Source of the DNA: Lichenostomus cassidix | Taxonomy: Eukaryota; Chordata; Aves; Passeriformes; Meliphagidae | Assembly (NCBI GenBank): GCA_008360975.2 | Contig: CM039192.1 | Span: 9,950,194-10,014,193, forward strand | Length of the DNA stretch: 64,000 nucleotides | Direction of reading: 5' to 3' | In this document: piece by piece, positions 1-13,807 of the stretch | Numbering within the stretch: the stretch's first letter is position 1 | Layout: each line of letters begins with the position of its first letter | Translations under genes and position numbers: made by a program | The notes under the pieces: generated by a model | The model's input: only the letters and a program-made list of their open reading frames with translations | What the model was told of the DNA's origin: nothing | The model's database searches: none

Positions 1-2289
1 CTACTGCTTGATGGAGTAGGCTTGAAGTAGGCTGTTCTTTTGTGGTAGAGGAGAAGAAAATAAATATATTGTCAGTAGCTTCATCATTTGGTACCTTGGC
101 TGTCAGGAGAAATGTTTTGGACTTATTGTGGCTGTCAGGTGGGAGATGTGTCATGTTTTGACAAGCAGCAGTCATGGATGAGTAGATCTAGAGTTCCTGA
201 TTCTTGCCTTATCTTTGTTGCCCCTTCTTCTAAGCTGCCAATTATTCCAAGAAAGAATCCTTTTCCCTCCATGTCTCTCTGAAAAAGTGCACGGTGAGCT
301 GCGGGCACCCAGTGGGGGTGATGGCTGGTTAGCATGCAGAGCAGTGGTCTCAAATGCTGAGCACCTGAACTGAGATACACCAAGCCTTCTTGATGTGTTG
401 ATGCAATGCATTCATGTTTCACATGACCTACTTAAAAAAAAAGAAAAAAAATACAGCCACTCTGAGCCATAAAAATGTCAGAGTCTAATTGTGAAGGGGG
501 CTGAACAAGCTATCATAAGATAAAAGCAAATGAAAAGATGTCTCATACATTCTTGAAACCTCCTGTGAAAACAAGATCTGGAGTCTGAGCCAAGATGTGT
601 CTGAGGCAGTGCTGCTGCATGTCAAGAGGACATTGAAATCCATTGGCTTCTTGCTGCTTTCACTTGGTCTTAGGGGCATGGACATTTGTTAAGATAAATC
701 AGGACCTGGATAAGCCAGCAGAGGTAAACCTGGAGCTGAGGTATTGTGCCAGCATATGAGGAAAGATCCTGGAATTTCATATAAAAGATGGCACGGGATT
801 ATATTTAACTGCAAAACACAATGCTTTGAAGTGCAAATATGAATAGCATATTACACTGAACGATCCAAACGTTCCTATCACGTTGGCCATAGTGATCCTC
901 TTTGTGACATTTCACAAGGGGGTGAAATAGGAGAGGGAAACTTCAGAGGGTAAAACTGATGCGTGTTCAGGAAGCAATATGGGCTCAAAACAAAGCAGCA
1001 GTGCTAAAGAGAGCTCTAATCAGGTACGTATTTGGTTAAAATAAACACACCATCTACTGGCACACAACTTAGGTGCAGCTTGCTCATAGCCGAATAGAGC
1101 TGGGTCAAGCTGTTGGTCTGCCCAAGACTTTCAGTTTGCACCTTGTAACAGCTGGTATGTGTTAGTTGTTGCAGCTGAGATCGCTTAAAAGTATTCTTGG
1201 TTTTTTTCCTGAATGTTCTCTTTTTATCATTCTACCTCTCCCCTTTGGTTTAGTATCACTGACTGTCTGCCATAAATTCAGAAGTATTCATTTTTATCAG
1301 GTTTGCTGCAATTCTGAAATGACCTGCTTTGCTGCAGCTTCTGTTGAGTTAGATGTCAGTCCAGCACAGAGCTCAATAAGAGGGTGAAGTGCTCTTTGTT
1401 TCCACAGGGGTCTATCTGCAGAATGAGACGCAGTTTCTTTCTGCAGGATTTCCCAAGACAGTGTGTGAAATTAGTGTCACACTTTTTACATCTCTTAATG
1501 GGTCCAGTTCACTCAGTTGCATTGACCACTCACAGACCTTCAGAGGAACCCACCCACTACTTTGTGTCTTCCATTCTCTGTTTGGATTTCTGAGATTGAA
1601 CTGGGCTCATGGAGAGCTTTTGATGAGACAGCTTCCTTGAAGAAGATGCCTGGCAGTAGCCACCACTGTTATCTGCCTCATTCTCACTGGTTGAGCAGTG
1701 TGAGGGATGGAGACACATGTGGAAAGGCAGCTCTCAGGGAGCCAGGGTACAAATGCCAAATGCAACTGGACCGAAGAGCATTGAGCCCATCTCATGAAAT
1801 GTATGGCACTCATTAATCTGGCTTTTCTGAGACGTAAGCGTACCAGGTTAGCCAGAGGCAAGCCTGGAGCCAAGGCCTAGCTTATATTGCAGTTCTACAA
1901 TTGTTCAGCAACACCAGCTGTGGTGATCTTAGCGGAAATATGTGAATATTTGGTGGTTTTTCTTAGCACGTTTAGTTCTGAAAATAGGGGAGAATGCGAT
2001 AGCTTCTCCATATATAAAATAAACTTCTTAGACCTTGTGGTTGCAGAGAGAGATTTCAGATGAACACTAGGATTTTGACAAAAGCAGTCAGTGAGAATGC
2101 AGAAATAAATATCAAATTGTTAGTTACCATTATCTAAGGCTTTTGAAAATTTGTGTTTGGCCATACTGGTTACCTAAGTGTTGATTTATGTCTAGACTAG
2201 GTGCTTAGAAGTGGCATTGTATAACAGCCAAGGACTAGCAGACATCATAATTCAGCCTTTTGTGAATCAAAATTGCGCATGTGAAGAAG

Positions 2290-2358
2290 CACTGTGTGCA
2301 CCTGCTGAATTCCACCTGGGCAGACACTGTGTGCACATATTGAGCTCCACATGGGCCA
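2290..2358. repeat. Degenerate 35-bp tandem duplication
   Basis: Copy 1 (2290-2324) and copy 2 (2325-2358) share CACTGTGTGCAC, then GA...TCCAC, then TGGGC, with scattered substitutions between. It looks like an old local duplication. Confidence 0.65.
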
Positions 2359-3171
2359 TGTTGCTGGGCCATCTGCTAAATGGCTGCTAATTCTGAGGGA
2401 CACGTACTGGGAAAGGACAGAAGTGTCCCCTCCTTTGGAGGGAGGCATTACTCAGCCTCTGGCCCACCCACCCTCATGAGCTCCCTGCTGAATGTGAAGA
2501 ATTTCAGAGTTTCTGTCACCATGTTCAGGGAAGAGGGACCTGTGGGAGGAGCGTGCGTGGCACTGCGCTGGTGATAACAGGCACTGGGATGACAGCAAAT
2601 CCCAGGGGCCCAGTTCCTTTTTTCTTTGTATGTTTTCTTGCAGGCATAGTCATCATTCACTCTCTAACACAGGCCTTGAAATATTGACAGGATTCCTGTT
2701 CATGGATGTGTTCAAAGCCTGTTTGTTACTGGGTCCAGACTCACCACTTTCAGAGCTATTGCCATCTGATGCACACTCAGTGTTTTGTTTCAAAACAGAA
2801 ATAGCCTGATGAAATTTCTTGCTAAAAGGAAAGTTATTGCACATGTATATTAGTTATTTTTCATTGCCTCAAGGGGAACCACAAATGTGTGTTGTTTCTA
2901 ATTAATTGCTGGGTTATGTAAAGAGTGCTCCATATAGTGAAGTGGAAGCGGGATGCTTGATGCAGCAGTCAGATCCCTTCCCTTACACTGCTGAGCTTTC
3001 CACACTTTTCTCCCAATCTCAAGTAGCTATTCTTGTCCCACTGAGTCCTGGCTGCGGTAGATGGTTATATTTCTTTGTAGTGCAGATGTTTGTTAACAGA
3101 CATTGATTTCAACAACATGAGCCCTTGAAGACATCATTGGAGGATGAGCTTGGAGGCTTCTCCTGAAATAA

Positions 3172-3186
3172 TGAGAGAGAGAGAGA
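3172..3186. repeat. (GA)n microsatellite
   Basis: A short GAGAGAGAGAGAGA run. Confidence 0.8.
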
Positions 3187-4659
3187 CCTACTTGTGGTGG
3201 CATACAACTACTCATCCTCCCAGAATCTGTTTTTGTCTTTAGGATTTCTTTTTTTTGTAAGATCCATACTCGTGTAGTGTGTTTCCAGTCCTGCACCCAT
3301 TTAGTATTCAGTGCCACTTATGCATGGGGAAAGTAAAAGTTAAGTGTGAGTCTATGCACTAGAAGCAATGGCCCCTCTTTTAAAGCACTTCCTGCAAGGG
3401 CAGAGGTGACAGTCCCATGTGGAAGGACACAGCTTCCTGCTGTGTACTGGCCATCCAGCTGAGCATGTCCAAAACATTCTCATCTCCATGTCATGACTTT
3501 AGCTCAGTAAGTGGTGTTTATCCTGGCTGGCAGAGGTAAGAGTGAGTGCAGGAGGAAGCCCTGAGTCTGCCAGATTATGGAAACATGTGTGTAGTGTGTC
3601 ATGTTGGAGGAGGTCAGGCAGTGAAAATAGTCAGAACAGGTACAGCATGGGAGCAACAAGAGTGGCGGGTCAAGAAAATGGTTTTCAGTGGAGTCCTAGG
3701 TGAACTCACTCTCTCACTTGTTGAGCTAATGCATTGAAAGGGCTCATCCTCTCCAAACTGCAAGGACACAGATGTGCAGCCCTCTGTGGAAGAGGGTTAC
3801 AGCAGTGGGAGGTGATCAGAGCTGGGTGAGATCCTTAGGATTACGAGTGCTTGTTTTTTCATTGCCCAAACGCTCCTTTCACTCCTGGAGAAGAATGTCC
3901 GAAGATGTTTGGGTTGTCTTTTGTTTCTGCTTTTCCTTGTTTGCAAAAGGCTTCTGGTGTGACTGGATTTCTAGGCAATCCCATGATGCCAGTAATAATA
4001 ACTTAAACTGGTGTTAAACCTCTGGTCAGTTATTGGCTCTGTTGTCTTTCTGTGTAAATCTCTAAGCCCCTCTCAAATGTTTATGGACTCGCTGTTGCCT
4101 TTGCTGAGCAGTATACTGTGTGTGTAATAGCCACTTTGTATACCTTAGGCATACATGAAAAACTGTTTTAAATACTATGTGGAAATCCATATGTTGTCTG
4201 GAATACTGCTTTGCATTTCATGCAGAAAGAGAACAGAAGAAACAGCATGTATTTATTAAAGCCATATTTCTTCAGATAGCTTAACCTCTGTTTTATAAAT
4301 TGTATTTAACATCAGTATCATATTCTGTCTTAATCTACTGTTGCATTTTAAAGTCTGTTCCCATGTCAGTCTGGAGTGGTCCATGCAAATCAGTCCAATG
4401 GAGAGAAAACAGGATAGTATTATGTAGTGTCTCTTTAGTGTTATATCCAATTTTATGCTTTGTTGAGAGCAGAAGTCACACTATAACAATCCCTCAAACG
4501 CTCAGAGCTAAAGGAACATTAATCAACAGCAAGTGACTAAATATAATGTCCATGTTGGAGGAAAGGAGTTTGTATCTGGTTCCATGCACTCCATCTGATG
4601 CCTGGGACTTTTATCAACTAAGGCTGAGGGGGAATCTTTAAAAAGAAATATTTGAGTAA

Positions 4660-5960
4660 CAATGATTTAGCACATGAATGAGATGAGCCCACTGGGAAAG
4701 GTGACTGGCCGAGTCCATGTTGACTAAGTAGATCAAAAACGAGTGCCACAGATATGTCTCAGTTTTAAATGCCTGTTGGCTGGTCTCATTAATCTGCTAA
4801 ATTACCCAGCTCAAATTGCTTATGTGTAAGTGTTACATCAAGGTACACTATTTTGTATTAGCTGCCATATAAAAAGGAAACAGCCACCGAAGGTAGGAGA
4901 GAGTGAGGGTGAGTTATTGGCTGTTAAATAATCCAGCAACAAAGTACTTACTCATGGGGAACAAAAATTGCTGGGAAATATTCACAGGGGTATCTGATAA
5001 TGTCTAATTTGTTCCCAGAATCACACATCATTGTTTCTGCATACTACAGAGAGCGGCGAAAACAGCACAGGAGAGAAACAAATATACACGCAGACGCACA
5101 AATAATTAACAGGCATGGGATCATAGAGTCCAGTATTAGATCTAGAATACAGTGAAGACACGGCATAAGAAATATTTATTATGAGCAAAGATGAAAATAC
5201 TTGACATTAGGGCTGGCTGATTGCAGTTATGAATAACAATTCTTAAATCATCCATGGCAAACTCTTCTTACAAAAGAAATGAATTGTTGCAACACAATAC
5301 ATCCTTGTTGTATCGATATGATTATCTAGTTATCCATAACATGTTGTAATTTGTTTTGATTTTTAAGTGTTCTTTAGCTGCAAAGCCTTAATGAGGCTTC
5401 TCTAAATTGATTAGGAACTGCGAGATACAGCATGGTTCGCAGATTATTTCAGAGAGCTGTCAACATCCTGTGACTTTCATTTCATTGGATTTAATGATCG
5501 TTGGAAAAGGTGTGCATTACAGCCAGATACAATCACATTTGTCAGCATGATCCTTTTAAGTGCAATTCAATTAAAGTGTTATTCTCTAATTTTATTATTG
5601 CTCAAGCTGAGTGCTAATGCTAGCTACCAATAAAACTACAGGTAGATAATGGTATACAATTTAATTTAACTAATTGGAGTTTAGTGATCTAACATGCTTT
5701 TCATATCTTAATTCTTTGAATAATCTTTGATTTTTGCATCTGGTACAATTCTTTTAATGGAAAAGGGCAACTGAAAACATCAGTTACATTTGAGATTAAA
5801 TTATCTAGTAACATCTGCCTTTTAACAGTGTATCAGTATGCATGCGAATTTTCCTCTATTACCTGCCACTTGCATCCATTTTCCATTGTCAGTGTGCTTG
5901 ACCTTGAAATTAATTTATCTAACTGTGCTTACATTCCTTATTAAGTTAACTGCAGACTTG
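4660..5960. promoter_or_regulatory. Candidate conserved non-coding block (enhancer-like)
   Basis: AT-rich, repeat-free DNA with a high density of homeodomain-type cores. Examples: CTCATTAATCTGCTAAATTACC near 4,790; CACATCATTGTTTC with a SOX-like CATTGTT near 5,030; GGATTTAATGATCGTTGG near 5,490; TTCAATTAAAGTG near 5,567; CTAATTTTATTATTGC near 5,587. No reading frame of note. The texture is that of conserved developmental enhancers around Iroquois genes; conservation itself could not be tested. Confidence 0.4.
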
Positions 5961-8900
5961 GAGTGCCAGAAACATTCTCACCAAGGGGAAGCTGGCTAGA
6001 TGACAAATTAAAGGGTCAGGAGCAGAGATAAACCAGTCCCTTCAGCTAGACAAAGCCTATACTTTTTCCTGACTGTGAAGAGTTACAGATAAATAAAGCA
6101 CAGATGCATGAGCACATAAATACACTGGGATAAGATTATTTGATTTATTTGTAAACTTCTTACTGCTGCCGTTCTATACTAGTGGTTTTTAGTTGGTTTC
6201 TTGTATTTGCTTTATTTTGGGACATGGATATTAAGACTTGTAAACTAGGTAAAGCTGAGTTATCTTCACTGCAAATTTGTAACAGGAAATTCCATGATTG
6301 CAGTGCCTCAAGCTCTCTCAGTCAGTTTAGGTGTTTTACTGTGAATTGAATGAACCTTAAAATATTTCATCAGGGCAAAACCAGAACTGAGCTCCAGGAT
6401 GGTGGTGCTGCCCTGTCTCTCCTAGAGACCATGACTATGATCCCTTGATGTGACTGCAACATTTGAAATTAGGCAAACTTTTCTGTATCTTTCTATAAAG
6501 AAAATGTAAGAAATTTAGGCCACATCCCCTTGTGCAGCAGGATGGCTTTATTTTGGACTCTCTCTACTTTCTCTTTTCCACAGAGCCCTGATATTAGTGC
6601 ATAAAAAAGGTTTCAACTGTGTTCTCACTTCCTGACAGTGACGAAGCCATTAAGTCCCTCTTTGTCCTAGAGTCACTGTAAGTGACTGCAGTGGCAGTAT
6701 GTCCACAGAGCACTGAATTTCTCTGATGATCTCTCTCAGGTTCTTGCAGCAAACCCATCTTTAAAGGATTTGTGACATCTCTGTGACAAAGCAAAGTGCT
6801 ATCATTCTCAAGATATAGATGGCAGTAAAGGCACAGGGGAGCACAAGGAGTTGCCTAAGGCTGTGCACAAAACTTGTGTGCAGGTTGTGCTGTAACAACA
6901 GAAGAGTAATGACACAGGAAAGCAACCCAATAACCCAGGTCTTCTCCTAGTGCCCCCTCACCAGGCTTCTCCTATAGTGGTGTCAGCTGTAGCCAAAAAG
7001 TGAATTCTACTTTATCTGCTCTACTGGAGATGGATTCATGTTCTTCCCTTGAAGCAGCTTTTAAAAAGAAATCAAAACCATTTATAAGGTCCATTTCTGG
7101 ATGTCATTGAGTTCTTTTTACCAAATGCAAAGAGATTCCACTGAAAAAAGCATCATCTCTTTCTCCTCCATGTTCTTCAGCTTTTGATATTTCCAGAAAG
7201 AATGAGCCCAAAGACCTTTTCCATATGTCCTTACTCAACTGTGTCCTCAGTTTCTAGCTACACTTGATTATGGCCCACTTTCAAAAATACATAATCCAAT
7301 ATCTAACATCAGTCATTTGCCTAAAACCATAGTTGATCATATAGTTGGGAAATCACAAAGTGTCCTTCCTGGTGTGAGTCATTGCCTGCACTTGACATGA
7401 TCTTTCACACTGTAGATGAATTGAGTCCAGATTTCAACAGCTGGCTTCTACAAAAAAAAAAAAAAAAGGAAAAAAAAAGGTTGACTGTGTAAGAAAAGTA
7501 GCATTGATGTCAGAGGCAGGGTAGAGGGTTCACTCTGCATGCATATACTGGCCCTTGTCTGGTTTATATGTGGGAGCAGGAATACTGACTGCCATCAGGG
7601 ACTTGGCATCGCAATAAGCATGAGAAAAGTCTTGAATGTTACTGAGGCTGCTGATTGTTAATGCTGAAAATTCACTGATTATTGTCAAATATGTTGTGTT
7701 TAAAGAGCCTTGACAAGAGATTCATTCTGTTCCTGCTATCTTTCAAAGTCATGACACTGCTGATGTGACATCACTGCTCACATGTATACAATTAGCTGAC
7801 TTAATTATCATCATGCACTATGTAAGTTTTCCTGCTTTTCCTGCTGTGATTGTAAAATATGCTTTGAATTCCCAGAGCAACAAAAGTTGTCCATTCTGTC
7901 ATTTGTGCATTGTGGCTAGTGTATCTGATGTTAGTTACCTGACTGAGCTATTTTTAAACTATGCACCCTTACTGGCAAATGTTTCATAACTAGCTTAGCA
8001 GCACATCACTTGGTGATGCTGAGCTTAGCGTGTACTATCCCTCCACTATATTCTTAAAAACAAAATGAATCAAGACATATGTTTCCTTAAAAAGACCAAG
8101 CTGGGTTCTATATTTTTAGTGTTTTAATGACAACAAATTCAAATAGAAGGGTTGATGAGCCTTTACTAGCTGTTAACTTAGCCTAGAAACTAAGAACTTT
8201 GCTGGGCTCTCTCTCTCTGGGGTGTGCTCACCTGGAAATAAAGATCCTACTGATCAGATTCACTTCTCCTTCACCCAGCACCGACCTTGTCCATGGAGAG
8301 AAGCTTTTAAAATTAAATGGGCCATTTAACTACCCCAGTGCTGGATGCTTTGGTGTTTTCTACAAAACCTGAAGAGAAAAATACATTATTAAAATTATTA
8401 TCATTATTAAAATGATGCATCTTCTTTCTGTTTTATTTGACTGTGAGAACTGAAGAAGGATCCTGCAGAAAGACTTGAACTTTCAGTGTTGATTAAGAAA
8501 CATAAAATTCTGCTTTTTGCTGTACTCAAGATTTCTGTTTAGGCCACTTGAACTGTGGGTAATTCTGAAATATTTCAACAGATAATAATATATTCCTTTA
8601 TATAATTAAAACCATAACTGTTTCTTGAATTGAGATGTATCTTACTGAAATATTTTCCTTTATTTTATGTGACAGTCCAGGTTAATGTTCATAGAAATTC
8701 CTGAGAAGCAAGAAGATACAGGTTTTGTAAACTAAATGGTGATATATTCACTCTCACTCAGAAAGCTCCATTTAGATTTTCCACCAGGGATAAATAGGCG
8801 AAATGTATTTAGATCTGAGAGTATTTTGTCATGATGCAGTATAGTCTGTACACCAGACCTAGCAAACTGTTAAATGATGCCATGGGTGCAGTGCTAGTGG

Positions 8901-10039
8901 AATTTTAGATGAGGTTTTATTTCATGTATATTAGTTTTTGGTTTCTTCTATATTTTTCAGAAATGTTTTATTGCTTCTATCAATTGCAAGAGTATATAAA
9001 AGTTTAATGATGAAGCAGTAAAAGAAATGATCTCCAAATATTGCTGCAGATCCCTTGATAGATTTCTGTGCACTCTGCAACCTTTGTCTGAGCTAATTAA
9101 ATAACTGGCAGAATAATTCTGGGGATGCTTACAGATAGTACTGCTATGATGCTATTTCCAGAATAGATTTTTTTCCTTAAACCTCCTTGTGTAGGAAACA
9201 ACCCCAGAGCCATTTAACCAGGGAGATACCAGGCCTAAAACTGCCTGTAATGATTAACATGGTAACGGGAACAGAAATGAATGTGAAGGCAAAATATAAT
9301 CAAGAATACAGCAAGCCATCATTAAAGCTGAGTATAAATGAATAGAAGTGAAATGAAATGTTTGGTGGGTTTTGGAACATCTGCTTTTATAAATCATAGT
9401 TAATATGATAAAGACAGTCTATTTTTCCATTCAATGAGTTATGTATATTGTCTTGTACAACTTGTGGTTGGGGAAGTTTCTGTTTTCCATCTGAGTCTTA
9501 AATATACTATTCAACAGCTTTACTGTTAGTGCCTGACTAAACTCTGCAGTCTGAAAAACATGTGTTTTCAGAACCCAGTGCTTTTTGTTTCTAATCTGAC
9601 TGGTTTGTGTTACGGTAGTACAGCAATGTCCCAAATGGATTTGGTGCTTTGTTGAACTGAGCTCCAGTGCAGGGTAAAAGAGTCTTTGCCCTGAAAGGTG
9701 TAACCTTAAAGGGAGAAAATAATTAATTTAACAGTGCTTAAAAACAGAGGAAACTGAAGCACTAACTGGTAAAATGACTGCCCACTACTTCGTTGTCAGC
9801 CAAACATCTGCTGGGCAGAAAATAAGATCCAGAATTCTTGCTGCCCTGTGCATCCTGTGTACCCATGCAGTGGCTCTCCAACAAAATGGAGCTTTGCTGT
9901 CTTTGCTGCCCTATAAGGAGAAAAAGACCATCACACATAGACTTTTTTGACTCTTGTCACCATTTTAAATGCTCCAAGGATGGGTAGGACATCTAAATAT
10001 TCCTAAGGGAGAGGTTTAGCTGGTGTGAAATGTAAATGT
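5961..10039. other. Gene-desert sequence
   Basis: No gene seen. Contains an A16 run at 7452-7467, followed by GG and A8. A small AT-rich segment at about 9,235-9,350 (GTAATGATTAACATGG, CATCATTAAAGC) is mildly enhancer-like. Confidence 0.55.
7452..7467. repeat. Poly(A) tract, A16
   Basis: A16, then GG, then A8. There is no adjacent retrotransposed gene or target-site duplication that I can see. Confidence 0.9.
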
Positions 10040-10235
10040 GTTTCCAGCTACAATCTGATAGCACATCCACAACTTTCACAGAGCATTTTCAAGCCCCTAA
10101 TAGCATTTTAGCTATTTAAAGAAGTAAATACCAAATGCTTGCAGGAATTAATTAACAAGAATATGCGATCTGTAAGTGCACTACAACAGCCACATCAGAG
10201 ACAGAAGGTCAAAGCCCCATTAAATTGTCCAGATG
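10040..10235. promoter_or_regulatory. Candidate conserved non-coding block
   Basis: Compact AT-rich stretch with CCCTAATAGCATTTTAGCTAT, GGAATTAATTAACAAGAATATG and CCCCATTAAATTG. Non-coding on all frames. Enhancer role inferred from composition. Confidence 0.3.
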
Positions 10236-13200
10236 ATCCTGGGAAAGGTGCTTAGTCTCTCAGACCACTTGGCTGTGAGCAAAGGCCAGGCAATCTGCAG
10301 TGAGAAAACTGATCTCAAGCCTTTTCACACTGTCCTTTGGCCCATGGGTTGCTGTCCTGTGTTGTTAGCAGCAGTATTGTGGCTTATTGCAAGGATGCAG
10401 GCACTGATCTCAGCTATTGAGCAGATCAGACTGAGAGAGCCAGGAGGACCTGGAGGGGTTTGTAGATGAAAGCCACTGGGTTGAATTGCATTCAGAAGCA
10501 AACGGCCCCATGCTGGGCTCAGCTGTAGACTGCTTAGCGAATCTTGTAGCTCTGCTCACTACAAACTGCTTCCTCTGGGAGGCAGGAATTGGTGTTTGCT
10601 GTGAGGTGGGAGAAGATCTGTGTCACCTGCACTGGTGAGAGCAGAAAACGCATTTTTGGGAAATGTGTTGGCAGGATGTCTCAGCTCTGGACTCGCCCTC
10701 TCTGAGTCCTGGCAGTCCCCATGGCTTGAGCTGCCTCAGGTCATGCTAAGTTATTCCAGTGGGCTGTGTTCACACAGAACTACAGAGCACAAGGGACCCA
10801 ACTTTGTGTGCAAGCTCTCTAGATGAGGAAATTAGCCAGGACTCAGCCTTGTGTTCCTCTGTGTGCACAGGCTGAAACAATGCAGCAGTTGGATTATTAC
10901 AGTGAGCATGAATTATTTCTATTATCTATTAGTAGAATTAAGTGAGAATTTATTTCATTCTTTAACATATTAGGATGTTCTTGAAGTGGAGCCCCTATCT
11001 ACTCATGTAGTACTTGGTGTAGACTCGGTCATTTCAAGGAAATTTTTCCACTATGATCTGTGTTTATTTTAATGCTGTGCTTTTACCACAGCAGGCTAAG
11101 AAAAGCTGCAAACACTTTCTGCATGAAGGTATTTGCTGCAGTTGAGACACTGAAGTTTTCCTGCAGCAAATACAACTTCTGTCCTGCCCTGCTGATGACA
11201 TGGTCTTGCCAAGCTTCCCAGAAGCACAGACCTCTCCTTCCCAGATGCAGTAATTCCTGGAATGGTGATACTTTAAAGTGGTTTCTGGAGCAATCCAGAG
11301 TAATGCAGGTGTATTTTAGGACACTTGTGAGCTGACTTATTTCTGAATTGTGGTGTTGTATATTTTTGTTTCTATTTTTAATCACTGTGCTAGTTTGCAG
11401 AGATGTATTTTATAATGTCAGTGTCTACTGCAACACATGCTGCATGAATCATTCAGCAGAGCCAGTATTGCTTTTGAAAGCTGTATCAAGTCTTGGTATA
11501 ATGTCAAATTATGAGGAATAGTGACCAGAAAAGAGCTGGACCCTTGCTACTGTTTCCATTTGATTTGTTCTTCTCAGTTTTTAAATTTCCTGCTTAGATT
11601 AGGAAATTCCCAATTCTGAAGAGTGGCAGGTTCTATCCTCTCCCCTGATGCCGAGGCAGCTGGGAGCCAGCCCTCAGCAGAGTTTGGAGTAATCTCAGGG
11701 CTGTTACAGCTGGTGCTTTCAGGGAAGGTTCTGCAGGGCTTGCCTTTTTGGACTCAGGTTGCCAGAATATCAGAAACCCTGACATCCCCTGCTGCCGGGG
11801 GCTGGGGAGGCTCACTGCCTGCACAGCTTTGGTGCAGGGAGCAACGCTGCTAGCAGAGCAGGATTTCCAGGTCCCCCACTGGCAACGACCTGGAGCACCT
11901 CTGTGTGCTGACTCAACCGTGCCTCCTCCCAGGTAGGCTCTCTCTGAAGTCCCTCTGCCATATCGCTGAACACTAAGTAGTTTGACGTGAGTTGTCTTCT
12001 TTCTTCCTTTCTTCCCCAGGTCATTAGCGTAAAATTCAAATGGGTTAAAATATTATTCGTCTCTAACACTGTGAAGGGACAGAGGCCTGGCTAGCCCAGG
12101 TAATCATAGCAGAATTCAAAGCCCATGGTTATGCTTTCAAGCAATAGGTTACTCATTACTGCAGCTTTGAACAGCTTCCCTGTGGGTTGTGTGCATCTCT
12201 GCCACCAGCACTACTGGCACTGATCAATTAGTGTCACAAGCAGTTGTAGAAAGGGCCAAGCAGGGAACGTGTGTGGAGCTATTCTCCCACCTGCTGTTCT
12301 TACTGGTGAAGCTGGAGGGATCTGGCCTGCCGGCATGGTATCTCTGGGAGCTAATTAGTTTGGAAGATTACAGAAAGCAGGATATATAAGCTGCCTGATC
12401 AATCTCCTCCACAGCCCTGTAAAGGGAATAGGTAAATGTCATTCTCGTAACACTGGCATAAAAATTGAGGTGTAGAGGCCAGATGTGTTCCCTGCCACAG
12501 TTAAGAGCCGTCAGATCCCGGAGTGTGGAGATTGGAGCAGATTCCTCCCTGGGACTGTCTGGGGTGGGGGAATCTGCTCCTTTTGGAGGGAATCCTGAGG
12601 AAGCACAAGCAGCAGGTGACTGTGATGAGCACAGGAGAGTCAGTGTACATGGTGTGCTTTGAGCCCACTGGAGCCAGTGCAGTCCAGAGGGGCCCCATCA
12701 TGAGTCCCCTGTGCTCTGTCCCTGCCCTGGTGCTCTAGCTGCAGTCACACTGTGCCCCTCACTTTTCCAAATGCTTCTCTCCCATTCTGCTTTCCGTAGC
12801 CTGTGCAGTTTGGCTGCTGCAGGGGAGACTTGCTCGGTGTGCTTTGTGCAGTACCTCTCACCAATCAGGAGGCAGGGGGTTCGTGCTCCTGCCTCATTAC
12901 TCAGGTCAGTGGAAATAATGACAAGCTTTTTCTTAGATGTGCATTCAGAGAAGTCTGCAGTTAAGATTCTATCAAAAATAAAAAACAGTGTACAGCAAAA
13001 TAATTATTTTTGTAGGGCTTTTCAGATTTTACCAATGATGAGAGAAACAGCAGGAGTTTGAAAAGGGAATATATTTTATTGATGTCAAGGAATTATTGCA
13101 TCAGTATTAGAACTTCAGGGGCATGTAAATGTTCGGGACAGTGAAACATTGCATTATTATGGAAAAATTGTGCCTTTGAATACGAGAGAAAAAAATGCTG

Positions 13201-13332
13201 AAGTGCTGTAAAAGAGTTATTTCTCTGACTACATGGGTGATTTGGAAACATGCTGTTGCTGAAGTGGGTTAGTGGACAATTCTTCTTGTCCTTCCTCTTA
13301 TATCATTCAACTATAGCTCTGGGAAAGCTCTT

Positions 13333-13348
13333 AAAAAAAAAAAAAAAA
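13333..13348. repeat. Poly(A) tract, A16, in an A-rich stretch
   Basis: A16, then G, A4, G and A6. Low-complexity only. Confidence 0.9.
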
Positions 13349-13764
13349 GAAAAGAAAAAAGGATAATTTTCACCGGCATTTAAAAAAAACCCAAGAGTCA
13401 GTGACCATTGAAGAATGAGTGATTAAAGTTGAGATTTACTTGAAGTCGCTGTCTGGAAATTGTGGTGTTCTAAAATATTCCAAAGTTTTTTGTTTTGAAG
13501 AAGAAAGAAGAATTCTTTCTTTTCCTTTGCCAGTGTCCCATTTCAATGTTCCAGTCTAATGAGCAAAAGCCAAATTTTGTTTCCTGATGGATCAAAGAGA
13601 CAATGCCCAGAGCAAGCCCGTGTGATGTACGCAAACCCAGTGCCTTGCTTTGCAACCGGCAGCACAAATGCTTCCCTCGAGGGCAGCATTGGACAGTGCA
13701 GGCTGTGCAGGGAGCCCAGAGCAGGAACCAAAAGCACTTGCTCTCTGCACAGGGAATTCCTTAC

Positions 13765-13807
13765 CCAGGTACCTGTGCAGTAGCTGCTGTGCTGTGCAGG
13801 TACCAGG
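13765..13807. repeat. Imperfect inverted repeat (16-bp arms, 11-bp loop)
   Basis: CCAGGTACCTGTGCAG (13765-13780) can pair with CTGTGCAGGTACCAGG (13792-13807) at 13 of 16 positions. Confidence 0.55.

Larger units (their letters stand above)
1..4650. other. Gene-desert sequence, left edge
   Basis: No reading frame with recognisable protein similarity, no splice-consistent exon and no RNA gene seen. GC is about 42%. It contains a degenerate tandem duplication (2,290-2,358) and a short GA repeat (3,172-3,186). It likely belongs to the IRX5-IRX6 intergenic domain. Confidence 0.6.

Noticed and set aside
1050..1066. CTCF-like sequence (CCATCTACTGG on plus).
   Set aside because: It misses a key position of the consensus and has no supporting context. 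Too weak to annotate as an insulator.
5338..5345. AACATGTT as a possible IRX self-binding site.
   Set aside because: The ACATGT core is expected about once per 4 kb by chance, and a single site is not evidence.
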